Shown here piece by piece: positions 25,364-32,237 of a stretch of 35,998 bases of DNA. The DNA lies in contig SUWA01000020.1 in NCBI GenBank assembly GCA_015061695.1, forward strand, positions 1-35,998. The letters are read 5' to 3'. This DNA comes from Lentisphaerota bacterium (lineage in GTDB: Bacteria; Verrucomicrobiota; Lentisphaeria; Victivallales; Victivallaceae). The notes below the pieces were generated by a model. It ran no database searches, was not told the origin of the DNA, and saw only the letters and a program-made list of their open reading frames with translations. The position numbers and the translations under genes were made by a program. Numbering within the stretch: the stretch's first letter is position 1; the number at the start of each line of letters is the position of its first letter.

Positions 25364-25391
25364 TTATACATATTTTTTCGGCTTTTGTCAA
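25363..25391 (-). promoter_or_regulatory. Perfect consensus sigma-70 promoter pointing into the inverted segment
   Basis: Reading leftward: TTGACA (25386-25391), a 17-bp spacer and TATAAT (25363-25368), all twelve positions matching consensus. It would transcribe the inverted segment and then the pilin body. In the flipped orientation the transcript would carry a ribosome binding site and leader in sense; in the present one it carries them in antisense. Confidence 0.7.
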
Positions 25392-25437
25392 TGGCAAAAT
25401 GCCAGTCAGGTAATGATGAAGCCGCAAAAAATCGCTT

Positions 25438-25455
25438 TTAAATGAGCTACCTTTG
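25438..25455 (+). repeat. Right arm of the imperfect inverted repeat flanking the split pilin
   Basis: TTAAATGAGCT, two mismatches, CTTTG: 16 of 18 bases match the inverse of 24428-24445. It lies just past the orphaned leader frame and before the TonB gene. Confidence 0.4.
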
Positions 25456-25473
25456 GTAAATATCTCAATTAAT

Positions 25474-26319
25474 TCACTGGTCGGCAGTCATGTTGAACTG
25501 AAAAGTATGACTTATTCCGTCCTCCGGCGGCGTCAGCCAGTTCAGTTCGTTCAGCAATGCCTGGATGGATTCATCCATTGCCCAGACACCGCTCTTTTTT
25601 ACGATCTTTTTGTGGGTAACGCGGCCGCGTCGGTCAATGGTTATTTCGATAAGCACCGAGGGGTTTTTGTCGCCCAAGCGCATTTTATCCGGCGTGACCC
25701 ACATCATTTTGACTTGCCGGGCGATCTTGGCCTGATAGGCCGCGGTGTTGCCGCGCTGACCGCCGGGGCGGTTGTGGCCGGCTTCGGAGTTGGAACCCCG
25801 CTGACCGCTGGTCGATCTCGCATTCGGATTGGGATTGGACCGCGGGTTAGGTTGGGGATTGGGCCGGGGATTCGGTTTTGGTGCCGGTTTGCTGCGCGGT
25901 TTGGGTTTGCGCCGGTTTTTCGGTTTGGTTTGTTTGATGGGTTTGACCTCCTGGACCCGGGGTTTCTGCTGCGGCAGCGTGTAATTGACCACCGGCTGCG
26001 GCTCGGGCGGTTCCGGAGTTGGTTCTTCGGGTTGTTCTTCCGGCTCGGGCTCGCCTCCGGCATCGGGAGTTCCGGTCGGCGGTTCCGGGTTGGTCGGATC
26101 GGGGTCAGGCGAAGCGTTGTCGACTATCGCATCGGTGGTCGGATCATAAAGCTGGACTTTGATTACTTCCAGCTCCGGAGCTTTGAACAGCCAGTTCCAG
26201 AGTATGGCGGCGGCCGGAAAAACGATCAGAACTACGATGTGGCCGATCACCACCCCGCCGGCGATCTTGCGCGAGGTGGCGGCCGAAATTATGCTTCTGA
26301 TTTTACCGGAAGAAACCAC
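25474..26319 (-). CDS. TonB-family energy transducer (281 aa)
   Basis: Residues 1-20 are basic and cytoplasmic, 21-41 form one membrane anchor, and the rest is periplasmic. The spacer is sharply divided by charge: residues about 65-108 are Pro-Glu/Asp-rich, and about 115-170 Pro-Lys/Arg/Asn-rich with PNP repeats. The last 90 residues form a TonB C-terminal domain: an AYQAKIARQVKMMW helix, then VLIEITIDRRGRVTHKKIVKKSG and the closing strand. TonB proteins pass inner-membrane proton-motive force to outer-membrane receptors, such as glycan or siderophore importers. No exbB or exbD is next to it. The start is GTG, with GAGGAG about 14 bp upstream. A promoter lies at 26360-26387. Confidence 0.88.
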   Translation of the reverse strand: MVSSGKIRSIISAATSRKIAGGVVIGHIVVLIVFPAAAILWNWLFKAPELEVIKVQLYDPTTDAIVDNASPDPDPTNPEPPTGTPDAGGEPEPEEQPEEPTPEPPEPQPVVNYTLPQQKPRVQEVKPIKQTKPKNRRKPKPRSKPAPKPNPRPNPQPNPRSNPNPNARSTSGQRGSNSEAGHNRPGGQRGNTAAYQAKIARQVKMMWVTPDKMRLGDKNPSVLIEITIDRRGRVTHKKIVKKSGVWAMDESIQALLNELNWLTPPEDGISHTFQFNMTADQ

Positions 26320-26359
26320 TGAAAAAAACTTTACTCCTCTCCTGTCAACTGCAGGGGCT

Positions 26360-26387
26360 AATATAGCACGGCTATTTTTATTTTCAA
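26360..26387 (-). promoter_or_regulatory. Promoter of the TonB-like gene
   Basis: Reading leftward: TTGAAA (26382-26387), a 16-bp spacer and TATATT (26360-26365), 41 bp before the GTG start. Confidence 0.6.
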
Positions 26388-26497
26388 GGCGATTTTTTAA
26401 AAATACTCCATCGCTGCGGTAAAAAATCTCTGTTTCATTTCCGATATTGCCAAGACGTTGGAGTTGATATTATTTGCAGATAAAAAAGCGGTTTGAT

Positions 26498-26526
26498 TTG
26501 CAATTTTGTCCGGGATAGGTTATCTT
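26498..26526 (+). promoter_or_regulatory. Promoter TTGCAA-17-TATCTT of the 101-residue orphan gene
   Basis: TTGCAA (26498-26503), a 17-bp spacer and TATCTT (26521-26526), 31 bp before the ATG. It closely resembles the promoter at 16315-16343, including the spacer bases TTGTC and GGTTATCTT. Confidence 0.6.
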
Positions 26527-26557
26527 ACAATAAACTTATCACCGCAAGGAGGCGAAT

Positions 26558-26863
26558 ATGGTGAAAAGAGAGATGAGCATACCTTATAACGGTATGGATT
26601 TTCAGGCCTGTGTCTGGCATGTGCGCAACGCGATCATGCGCTGCGGTTGGGGTATCAAAGGCGAAGGCCCGCAGGGGATCTATGCAGCGGTACCGATCAG
26701 CTTCTGGTCGTGGGGCGAAAATATTGAAGTACACTTTTATCAGGGCTTTTTTACGATCCGGAGTGCTTCTGCGTTCCCGCTGCAGATCATCGACTGGGGG
26801 CGCAACAACAGCAATCTGCAGAAGTTTGCTGCCGCCTACAACGCTTCCTGTGCGGGAATGTAA
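26558..26863 (+). CDS. Small cytoplasmic protein of unknown function (101 aa)
   Basis: A near-ideal ribosome binding site AAGGAGG (26546-26552) and a promoter 31 bp upstream make this a convincing gene, although no family is recognised with confidence. The sequence reads as a compact alpha/beta domain: DFQACVWHVRNAIMRCGWGIKGEG, then a beta-rich centre with SFWSWGENIEVHFYQ and TIRSASAFPLQIIDWGRN, then a final helix. The IRSASAFP...DWGRN stretch is faintly like DUF1499-type proteins, a weak guess. No signal peptide or membrane segment. It converges on yggS with 27 bp between the stops. Confidence 0.78.
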   Translation: MVKREMSIPYNGMDFQACVWHVRNAIMRCGWGIKGEGPQGIYAAVPISFWSWGENIEVHFYQGFFTIRSASAFPLQIIDWGRNNSNLQKFAAAYNASCAGM

Positions 26864-26890
26864 GCGGCGATCCTGTTGACGGCCCTCCGG

Positions 26891-27571
26891 TCAGCCGCGG
26901 CGGCCGAACAGTCGTGTTCCGATCCGCAGCAGCGTGGAGCCTTCGGCAATGGCATACTCAAAATCACCGGTCATACCCATGGAAAGTACCGGCAGGGCAA
27001 TGCTGAACTTTTTTTCCAACGCATCGCGGGTGTTTTTAAGTTTGGCAAAGGCTTGCTGCCACGCCGAAGCATCGTCGGTCAGCGGAGCCATGGTCATAAG
27101 CCCCTTGAGTTCGAGATTTTCAACTTGCAGTGCCGCCTGAACGAGTTCTTCGAGCATATCGTATGATACACCCGATTTGGCTTCTTCGCCGGAATTGACT
27201 TCGATCAATATTCTGGGGCGGCGCTGGAGTTCTCCGGCATGACGGTTGAGCTTATTGAGCAGTTTGATCGAATCTACCGAGTGGATCCAGTGCGCCAGTT
27301 CCACTGCTTTGGCGGCTTTGTTGCTCTGCAGGTGGCCGATAAAATGCCACTCTATATCATCGGGCAGAGCTTCGTGTTTGAGAGCCAGCTCCTGCACTTT
27401 GTTTTCGCCGAATGCGCGGATGCCGTAGTCGTAAGCCTCGCGGATCGCTTCGATCGGGAACGTTTTGCTGACCGGCAGGATGGATATATCGTTTTTATCG
27501 CGGCTGCAGCGGGCGGCGGCCGCATCCACTTCCTGACGCAGAAGTTCGTATTCTGCAGCAAAGGTCTTCAT
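26891..27571 (-). CDS. yggS: YggS/PLPBP-family pyridoxal phosphate homeostasis protein (226 aa)
   Basis: An alanine-racemase-like N-terminal fold without racemase partner domain, the right length for the family. VSKTFP (Lys 36) is the PLP-binding lysine. FGENKVQE, WHFIGHLQSNK, SVDS, MTMAPL, LSMGMTGDFEYAI and RIGTRLFG are all family blocks. The protein buffers free PLP and affects amino-acid metabolism. The ATG at 27571 is chosen because it overlaps the stop of the serine acetyltransferase gene as TAATG, coupling translation; the frame open to 27661 only runs through the neighbour. It is the last gene of the eight-gene run. Confidence 0.94.
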   Translation of the reverse strand: MKTFAAEYELLRQEVDAAAARCSRDKNDISILPVSKTFPIEAIREAYDYGIRAFGENKVQELALKHEALPDDIEWHFIGHLQSNKAAKAVELAHWIHSVDSIKLLNKLNRHAGELQRRPRILIEVNSGEEAKSGVSYDMLEELVQAALQVENLELKGLMTMAPLTDDASAWQQAFAKLKNTRDALEKKFSIALPVLSMGMTGDFEYAIAEGSTLLRIGTRLFGRRG

Positions 27572-28518
27572 TATTCTATATGCTCCTCTTTGCGGTAGCG
27601 GATGAGGTTTTCGGCCGAAGCCACGACTTTGGTGCCCGGCGGGAGGCTTTCGGTTACCCACACGTTGCCGCCAAGTACCGAACCGGCGCCGATGGTAACA
27701 TCGCCCAGCACGGTGGCGTTGGCGTAAATGGTAACGTTATCTTCGATCGTGGGATGGCGGCGCAATCCTTTGACCAACATGCCGCAGGAGTCTTTGGGGA
27801 ACGACAGCGCCCCGAGCGTAACGCCCTGATAAAGCCGGACATTGTTGCCGATGCGGGCGGTTTCGCCGATCACCACCCCGGTACCGTGGTCGATGAAAAA
27901 TCCATTGCCGATCTCGGCGCCCGGATTGATATCTATACCGGTAATGCTGTGGGCGTATTCGGTCATCATGCGGGGAATGAACGGCACTTCGTATTTGTAC
28001 AGCACATGAGCCAGCCGCTGGATCTCGATCGCTTTTACTGCCGGATAACTGATGATGATTTCGTCGGTGCTGCGGGCGGCGGGGTCGCCGGCGTAGGCCG
28101 CGTCGATATCGCTGCGGGCGATCGTGCGCAGTTCCGGCAGAGCCTTGAGCAGTGCCATTACCGCTTCCCGACTGCGTTCTTCGGTACGGCAGTCGTGGTT
28201 GGAACCGGATTTTTTGCACATGTAGCAAAAGCAGCGTACCGTAAGCGCGCACAATTCGTTGTAAACAGTTTCGAGCAGATTGCCGATGCGGTAGTGCATG
28301 GAATCCTGGTGGTAACGCTCTTCGCCGTCAAAGCCGGGAAACAAGAGTTCTTCCAGCTTGGCCGTCAGCGAAATGATCTCGCTGCGGCGGGGCAGATTGG
28401 CACCTTCTTCGACATTGACTCCGAAGCCGTCGCTGTAACTGGCGGTCAGATCACCGGTCAGGGCATCGAGGTCGGACTTTTTCAGATAAAAATTATTTTT
28501 GCGGTATAAATTTTTCAT
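27571..28518 (-). CDS. cysE: Serine O-acetyltransferase (315 aa)
   Basis: It transfers acetyl from acetyl-CoA to L-serine, the first committed step of cysteine synthesis. The N-terminal 160 residues are helical, ending in the family segment DIDAAYAGDPAARS. Then come IISYPAVKAIEIQRLAH and the left-handed beta helix of hexapeptide repeats: INPGAEIGNGFFIDHGTGVVIGETARIG contains the catalytic His. The ending KVVASAENLIRYRKEE lacks the usual enteric C-terminal Ile tail, in keeping with the longer-N-terminus EpsC/SRPG-type branch. GGAG lies before the ATG. It is 13 bp behind yicC and overlaps yggS. PLP-linked cysteine synthesis gives a loose functional link to yggS. Confidence 0.93.
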   Translation of the reverse strand: MKNLYRKNNFYLKKSDLDALTGDLTASYSDGFGVNVEEGANLPRRSEIISLTAKLEELLFPGFDGEERYHQDSMHYRIGNLLETVYNELCALTVRCFCYMCKKSGSNHDCRTEERSREAVMALLKALPELRTIARSDIDAAYAGDPAARSTDEIIISYPAVKAIEIQRLAHVLYKYEVPFIPRMMTEYAHSITGIDINPGAEIGNGFFIDHGTGVVIGETARIGNNVRLYQGVTLGALSFPKDSCGMLVKGLRRHPTIEDNVTIYANATVLGDVTIGAGSVLGGNVWVTESLPPGTKVVASAENLIRYRKEEHIE

Positions 28519-28531
28519 ATTCCAAGCTCCG

Positions 28532-29404
28532 TTATTCGATGTTCTGGATCTGTTCGCGGATCTTTTCCAGCTCGGTTTTGAATTTTACCACGATTTCGGC
28601 CACCGGGCCGGAGCCGGCTTTGTTGCCCAGGGTGGTGATTTCGCGGAACATTTCCTGAATCAGAAAATCCATGCTGCGGCCGCCGCCGGGAGCGCCGTTG
28701 AGGAACTTTTTGAACTGGGCAAAATGGCTGTCAAGCCGGGTCAGTTCTTCGGTAACATCGGCTTTATCGGCGTAGTAGAGCAGCTCTTTGAGGAAACGCT
28801 CGTCCTGTACATCCACAGGCAGATCGGCGCTGGAAAGTTTATCCAGCAAACGCTGTTTGATCTGACCTTCGATGGCAGCTGTGTGCGGCAGCAAAGCCTG
28901 ACGCATTTCTTCCAGCAGCTGCAAGCGGTTGTTCAGCTCGGATGCCAGCGCCGCGCCTTCGGTCTGGCGCATGGTGTTCAGCGCCTGCAGCGCATTTTCC
29001 AGCGCGGTGGCGGCGGCGCACTTCATATCGTCAGAAATTTCCGACGCATCATCGTCAAAAACGCCGGGCATGGTCATGATCTGCGCCATGGTCAACTCGC
29101 CGTTGATATTGAATTCTTTGCCCAGCTGCCGTGCCGCGGCGATCAAGGCTGCCACCCGGTCGCGGTTGAGGCCGCTGGCTTCGCCGCCGGTCGAACTTTT
29201 GCTGAGGCGTACCGAAACCATACCGCGGCTGAGCGAGCTTTGCACCTGTTTGCGCAAATCATTTTCCAGCGCACTCAAATCGCGCGGCAGCGAAAAGCGT
29301 ATTTCCAACTGTTTGCGGTTGACGGTGCTGATTTCGGCATAGACCGAAAAACCATTAACCTCCGCCCGGCCGGAACCGAATCCGGTCATACTTGTTATGC
29401 TCAT
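28532..29404 (-). CDS. yicC: YicC/YloC-family endoribonuclease (290 aa)
   Basis: The N-terminus ITSMTGFGSG is the invariant opening of the family, followed by the VNRKQLEIRFSLPRDL strand. Glu-rich helical middle and the C-terminal signature SMDFLIQEMFREITTLGNKAG complete a full-length member (about 290 residues). E. coli YicC is an endoribonuclease involved in small-RNA decay; related proteins act in stress and sporulation. GGGAAGAAG lies before the ATG. Gaps are 22 bp to the upstream lipoprotein gene and 13 bp to the downstream acetyltransferase, so it is within one operon. Confidence 0.93.
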   Translation of the reverse strand: MSITSMTGFGSGRAEVNGFSVYAEISTVNRKQLEIRFSLPRDLSALENDLRKQVQSSLSRGMVSVRLSKSSTGGEASGLNRDRVAALIAAARQLGKEFNINGELTMAQIMTMPGVFDDDASEISDDMKCAAATALENALQALNTMRQTEGAALASELNNRLQLLEEMRQALLPHTAAIEGQIKQRLLDKLSSADLPVDVQDERFLKELLYYADKADVTEELTRLDSHFAQFKKFLNGAPGGGRSMDFLIQEMFREITTLGNKAGSGPVAEIVVKFKTELEKIREQIQNIE

Positions 29405-29426
29405 GATCTTCTTCCCTCAAAATAGT

Positions 29427-30164
29427 TCACCGGGTGATGCCGCCGAACGGCTCGATCAGCGGCTGCGGATCGGTCAAACCGGCTTTGAATTCTGCTTCAG
29501 TATAAATACCGTTGAAATAACCCTTGAAGCCTTCCAGCCGGTCATTGCGGGCCGTTCCACCATATACAACATAGTAGGTCTGGTCGTTTTCGTATATTTT
29601 CCATGCCAGTACATAGCGCGGGAGTTTTTCGGCCGCAGCGAGGGCCTGGTCGGATAATTGACTGCCCGGATTGCTGTTGAGGTCAAACTTGCACTTCCAA
29701 ACACCCGGCAGAGTGTAGCGGATGTGGTTGACCGAATGGGCATCAAGCAAGTCAAAATAGCTTTGAATAAGCGCATTTGACGCCATTGAGGCGGTTTTGA
29801 TATAGTTTTCTTCGGGGTGTTTGAACTGCTTGCGGATGATCCGCTGGGGCTGCCAGTCGATCATGCGCACGCCGCTGGCGCCGTAAACCATGTACAACTC
29901 CGGATTGCCGGGCGTCATCCAGCAGATGCAGATCTGCGCCACGCCGCTGCGGTAACTGCCGGAAAGCTGTTCGGCCAGAATGAACGGACGGTTGAATTTG
30001 ACATATTCCTGTTCCATAAGCGGCATTTGCGGATTATTTTCCAACAGATACTCCCGGGCGCGCTGAACGGCCTGATCCTGATAGTATTGGTCGCTGCGGC
30101 AGCCGCAGAACAGCAGCGATGCTGCCAGCGCGGCAAACAACATTAAGCAGTGTGATTTTTTCAT
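29427..30164 (-). CDS. Putative lipoprotein of unknown function (245 aa)
   Basis: The N-terminus MKKSHCLMLFAALAASLLFCGC-RSD is a lipoprotein signal; the likely lipidated Cys is residue 22 (after C-G), though the lipobox is not ideal. The mature part has alternating beta strands with many Tyr/Trp (for example NPELYMVYGASGVRMIDWQPQ and RYVLAWKIYENDQTYYVVYGG) and no recognised domain. It lies between lpxB and yicC with gaps of 27 and 22 bp. GAGG lies upstream of the ATG. An envelope role is inferred only from lipidation and company. Confidence 0.78.
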   Translation of the reverse strand: MKKSHCLMLFAALAASLLFCGCRSDQYYQDQAVQRAREYLLENNPQMPLMEQEYVKFNRPFILAEQLSGSYRSGVAQICICWMTPGNPELYMVYGASGVRMIDWQPQRIIRKQFKHPEENYIKTASMASNALIQSYFDLLDAHSVNHIRYTLPGVWKCKFDLNSNPGSQLSDQALAAAEKLPRYVLAWKIYENDQTYYVVYGGTARNDRLEGFKGYFNGIYTEAEFKAGLTDPQPLIEPFGGITR

Positions 30165-30191
30165 ATTTTACCTCTGTATATACTAACTTTT

Positions 30192-31373
30192 TTACGAACC
30201 GATTTGTTTTATATCGTCGAGGGTCTTCCAAACCACCGCGGCGGCTTTTTCGCTGGCGCTTTTGCGGGCGGCACCGTCATCGCCCAGCAGGGTGCGCACC
30301 AGCTGCATATCATTGATCACCCGGTCGCGTTCCGGGCCGCCGGGCAGGATTTTTTCCAGCGACGGAACCAGATTTTTGGGGGTAACTTTATGCTGCAGAA
30401 ATTCATCGTAGACCCTTTTATTGGCAATGATATTGGGCATGACAAAAGAGTTGCGGAACAGTTTGACCAGCAGTGCCGCGATCAGCAGCGACAGCCAGTT
30501 GACTTTGTAGATCACCGTCAGCGGCAACCCGGCAATGGCTGATTCCACCGTAACCGTACCCGAGGCGGCCAAGCCGGTGCCGGCAGCCTGCTGGTAGTAA
30601 GCGGTTTTGCCGGTTTCGATGGGTATTTCCGGCAAATCGGAGTGCTTTTTGCGGAATTTATCCATGATTTTCCGGCAGCGCAGCGCAACTTTTTCGCGCG
30701 GGGTGGTAATAACAAATTTCAAATGCGGGTGTTTCCGGTGCAGTGCCAATGCCGTACCCAGCATCGGCTCGAGCAAACGGTCGATTTCCATGGCCCGGCT
30801 GCCGGGCAGCAGCGCCACCAGATCGTTTTGCCGTTCGATCGAAGGATCGCGCCGGGCATCGACCATATCCAGCAGCGGGTGGCCCACAAATTCAGTATCC
30901 AACCCGCTGGAGGCGTAAACTTCCGGCTCAAAGGGGAAGATCACCATCATCTTGCAGCAGAGTTTGGCCAATTTGGGTATGCGCCGCTTGCCCCACACCC
31001 AGACATGCGGGCTGACGTACCAGATCACCGGTATACCCAGCTTGCGCGCCTGTTTGGCGAACATCATGTTGAACGTGGGGTAGTCGATCAGAATCAGCGC
31101 ATCGGGGCGCTCTTTGACAAGCTGGCGTTTCAAGCGTAAAAATATACCGATAAAGGTAAAAATGTGCTTGACGATTTCCAGAAAGCCCACTACGCCCAGT
31201 TCAGTTGAGTCTACTGTACGGTTGACTCCGGCCGCAGCCATGGCTGGCCCGCCCATGCCGCCGACTTCCACCGGCACACCGCATTTGCTGCCGCACTGCA
31301 CCAAATCTTTGGCCAGTGCGGCTCCGTAAATATCGCCGGAGGCTTCGCCGGCCATGATCCAGATTTTCCGCAT
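30192..31373 (-). CDS. lpxB: Lipid-A-disaccharide synthase (393 aa)
   Basis: LpxB condenses UDP-2,3-diacylglucosamine with 2,3-diacylglucosamine 1-phosphate to form the lipid A disaccharide at the inner membrane. Visible signatures: AGEASGD (residues 8-14), GGMGGPAM, ELGVVGFLEI, DYPTFNM, YVSPHVWVWGKRRIPKL, EFVGHPLLD, LLPGSR and ASGTVTVESAIAGLPLTVIYK. Length and block order match a complete GT19 enzyme. No clear ribosome binding site. It lies 24 bp behind dapB. The other lipid A genes are not in the window, so it is separated from the usual lpxD-fabZ-lpxA cluster. Confidence 0.96.
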   Translation of the reverse strand: MRKIWIMAGEASGDIYGAALAKDLVQCGSKCGVPVEVGGMGGPAMAAAGVNRTVDSTELGVVGFLEIVKHIFTFIGIFLRLKRQLVKERPDALILIDYPTFNMMFAKQARKLGIPVIWYVSPHVWVWGKRRIPKLAKLCCKMMVIFPFEPEVYASSGLDTEFVGHPLLDMVDARRDPSIERQNDLVALLPGSRAMEIDRLLEPMLGTALALHRKHPHLKFVITTPREKVALRCRKIMDKFRKKHSDLPEIPIETGKTAYYQQAAGTGLAASGTVTVESAIAGLPLTVIYKVNWLSLLIAALLVKLFRNSFVMPNIIANKRVYDEFLQHKVTPKNLVPSLEKILPGGPERDRVINDMQLVRTLLGDDGAARKSASEKAAAVVWKTLDDIKQIGS

Positions 31374-31397
31374 ATATGTATTACAGCTTTCGATTGT

Positions 31398-32204
31398 TCA
31401 GCGCAAGCCGAGTACGTCTTGCATGTCGTAAAGCCTTCCGGCGCTGGCGGTCTGCAAAAATCTTACTGCCCGCAGAGCGCCTTTGGCAAAAGTGTCGCGG
31501 CTGGAGGCTTTATGAGTCAATTCCACACGTTCGCCGCCGGTGGCAAAAATCACGGTGTGATCGCCGACCACATCGCCGCCGCGCACGGCGTGCATACCTA
31601 TTTCGCTGGCGGTACGGGCACCGACCACGCCTTCGCGGCCGTGTTTGACCACTTCTTTGTAGAGTTGTTCGCGGGCGGCTGCTACCACTTCGCCCAGCCG
31701 TTCGGCTGTGCCGCTGGGGGCATCTTTTTTCTGATTGTGGTGCATTTCAACGATTTCCACATCGTAATCCGACAAAAGTTTGGCTACCATGCCGGAAAGG
31801 TGGAAAAGCAAGTTCACGCCCACGCTGTAGTTGGGCGCAAAAACGATTTTGCCGACCTTGGCCATTGCGGCCAGTTCGGCTTTTTCCGCATCATTCAAAG
31901 CGGTGGTGCCGATTACGCACGAGCAGTTGTTGGCAAGGCATTTTCTGGTGGCATCAACTACGCCGGCGGTGCTGAAATTGATCACGGCATCGCTGTTGGC
32001 CAGCGCAGCATCCAGATCGTCGCTGATTTGGACATTGGCCGCGGCGACCCCGGCCACGCTGCCGGCATCGCTGCCCAGCAGGGGATTACCGGCAGCTTCG
32101 ATGGCGCCGGAGAGTTCCAGATCATTGCTTTCCATTATCAAAGCGACCAGCCGGCGGCCCATCCGTCCGGCCGCGCCGATCACGCATACTCTTACTTTGG
32201 ACAT
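31398..32204 (-). CDS. dapB: 4-hydroxy-tetrahydrodipicolinate reductase (268 aa)
   Basis: DapB makes tetrahydrodipicolinate with NAD(P)H, in the route to lysine and meso-diaminopimelate for peptidoglycan. GAAGRMGR (10-17) is the dinucleotide-binding loop; INFSTAGV and VIGTTAL line the cofactor site. MHHNQKKDAPSGTA near 154-167 holds the catalytic His and Lys; GMHAVRGGDVVGDHTVIF is the C-terminal signature. Complete length. AAGGA before the ATG. Gaps are 33 bp from the AsmA-like gene and 24 bp to lpxB, combining wall-precursor and lipid A synthesis in one transcript. Confidence 0.96.
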   Translation of the reverse strand: MSKVRVCVIGAAGRMGRRLVALIMESNDLELSGAIEAAGNPLLGSDAGSVAGVAAANVQISDDLDAALANSDAVINFSTAGVVDATRKCLANNCSCVIGTTALNDAEKAELAAMAKVGKIVFAPNYSVGVNLLFHLSGMVAKLLSDYDVEIVEMHHNQKKDAPSGTAERLGEVVAAAREQLYKEVVKHGREGVVGARTASEIGMHAVRGGDVVGDHTVIFATGGERVELTHKASSRDTFAKGALRAVRFLQTASAGRLYDMQDVLGLR

Positions 32205-32237
32205 AATAATACAAATCCTTTATGTTATATTTATTTA

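Larger units (their letters stand above)
25325..25441 (+). pseudogene. Orphaned prepilin leader fused to unrelated sequence (38 aa)
   Basis: ATG with AAGGAAAAGAG upstream starts [13 protein letters not shown], the canonical prepilin leader and first helix residues. After codon 13 the frame runs into unrelated sequence (LYIFFRLLSMAKCQ...) and stops at 25439-25441. This is the missing 5' end of the pseudopilin at 24507-25211, in opposite orientation. If translated it would give a short membrane-targeted peptide, probably non-functional. Arg rather than Gly precedes the cleavage-site Phe. Confidence 0.85.

Noticed and set aside
24507-25441. Reading the split pilin as two unrelated partial pilin genes.
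   Set aside because: The two pieces join at the same six bases in exact frame to give one complete prepilin, and each lacks precisely what the other has; a single inverted gene is simpler.
26864-26890. Possible terminator between the orphan gene and yggS.
   Set aside because: Nested short stems (GCGGC/GCCGC, TGAC/GTCA) exist but there is no T-tract on either strand and the outer arm lies in yggS coding sequence.
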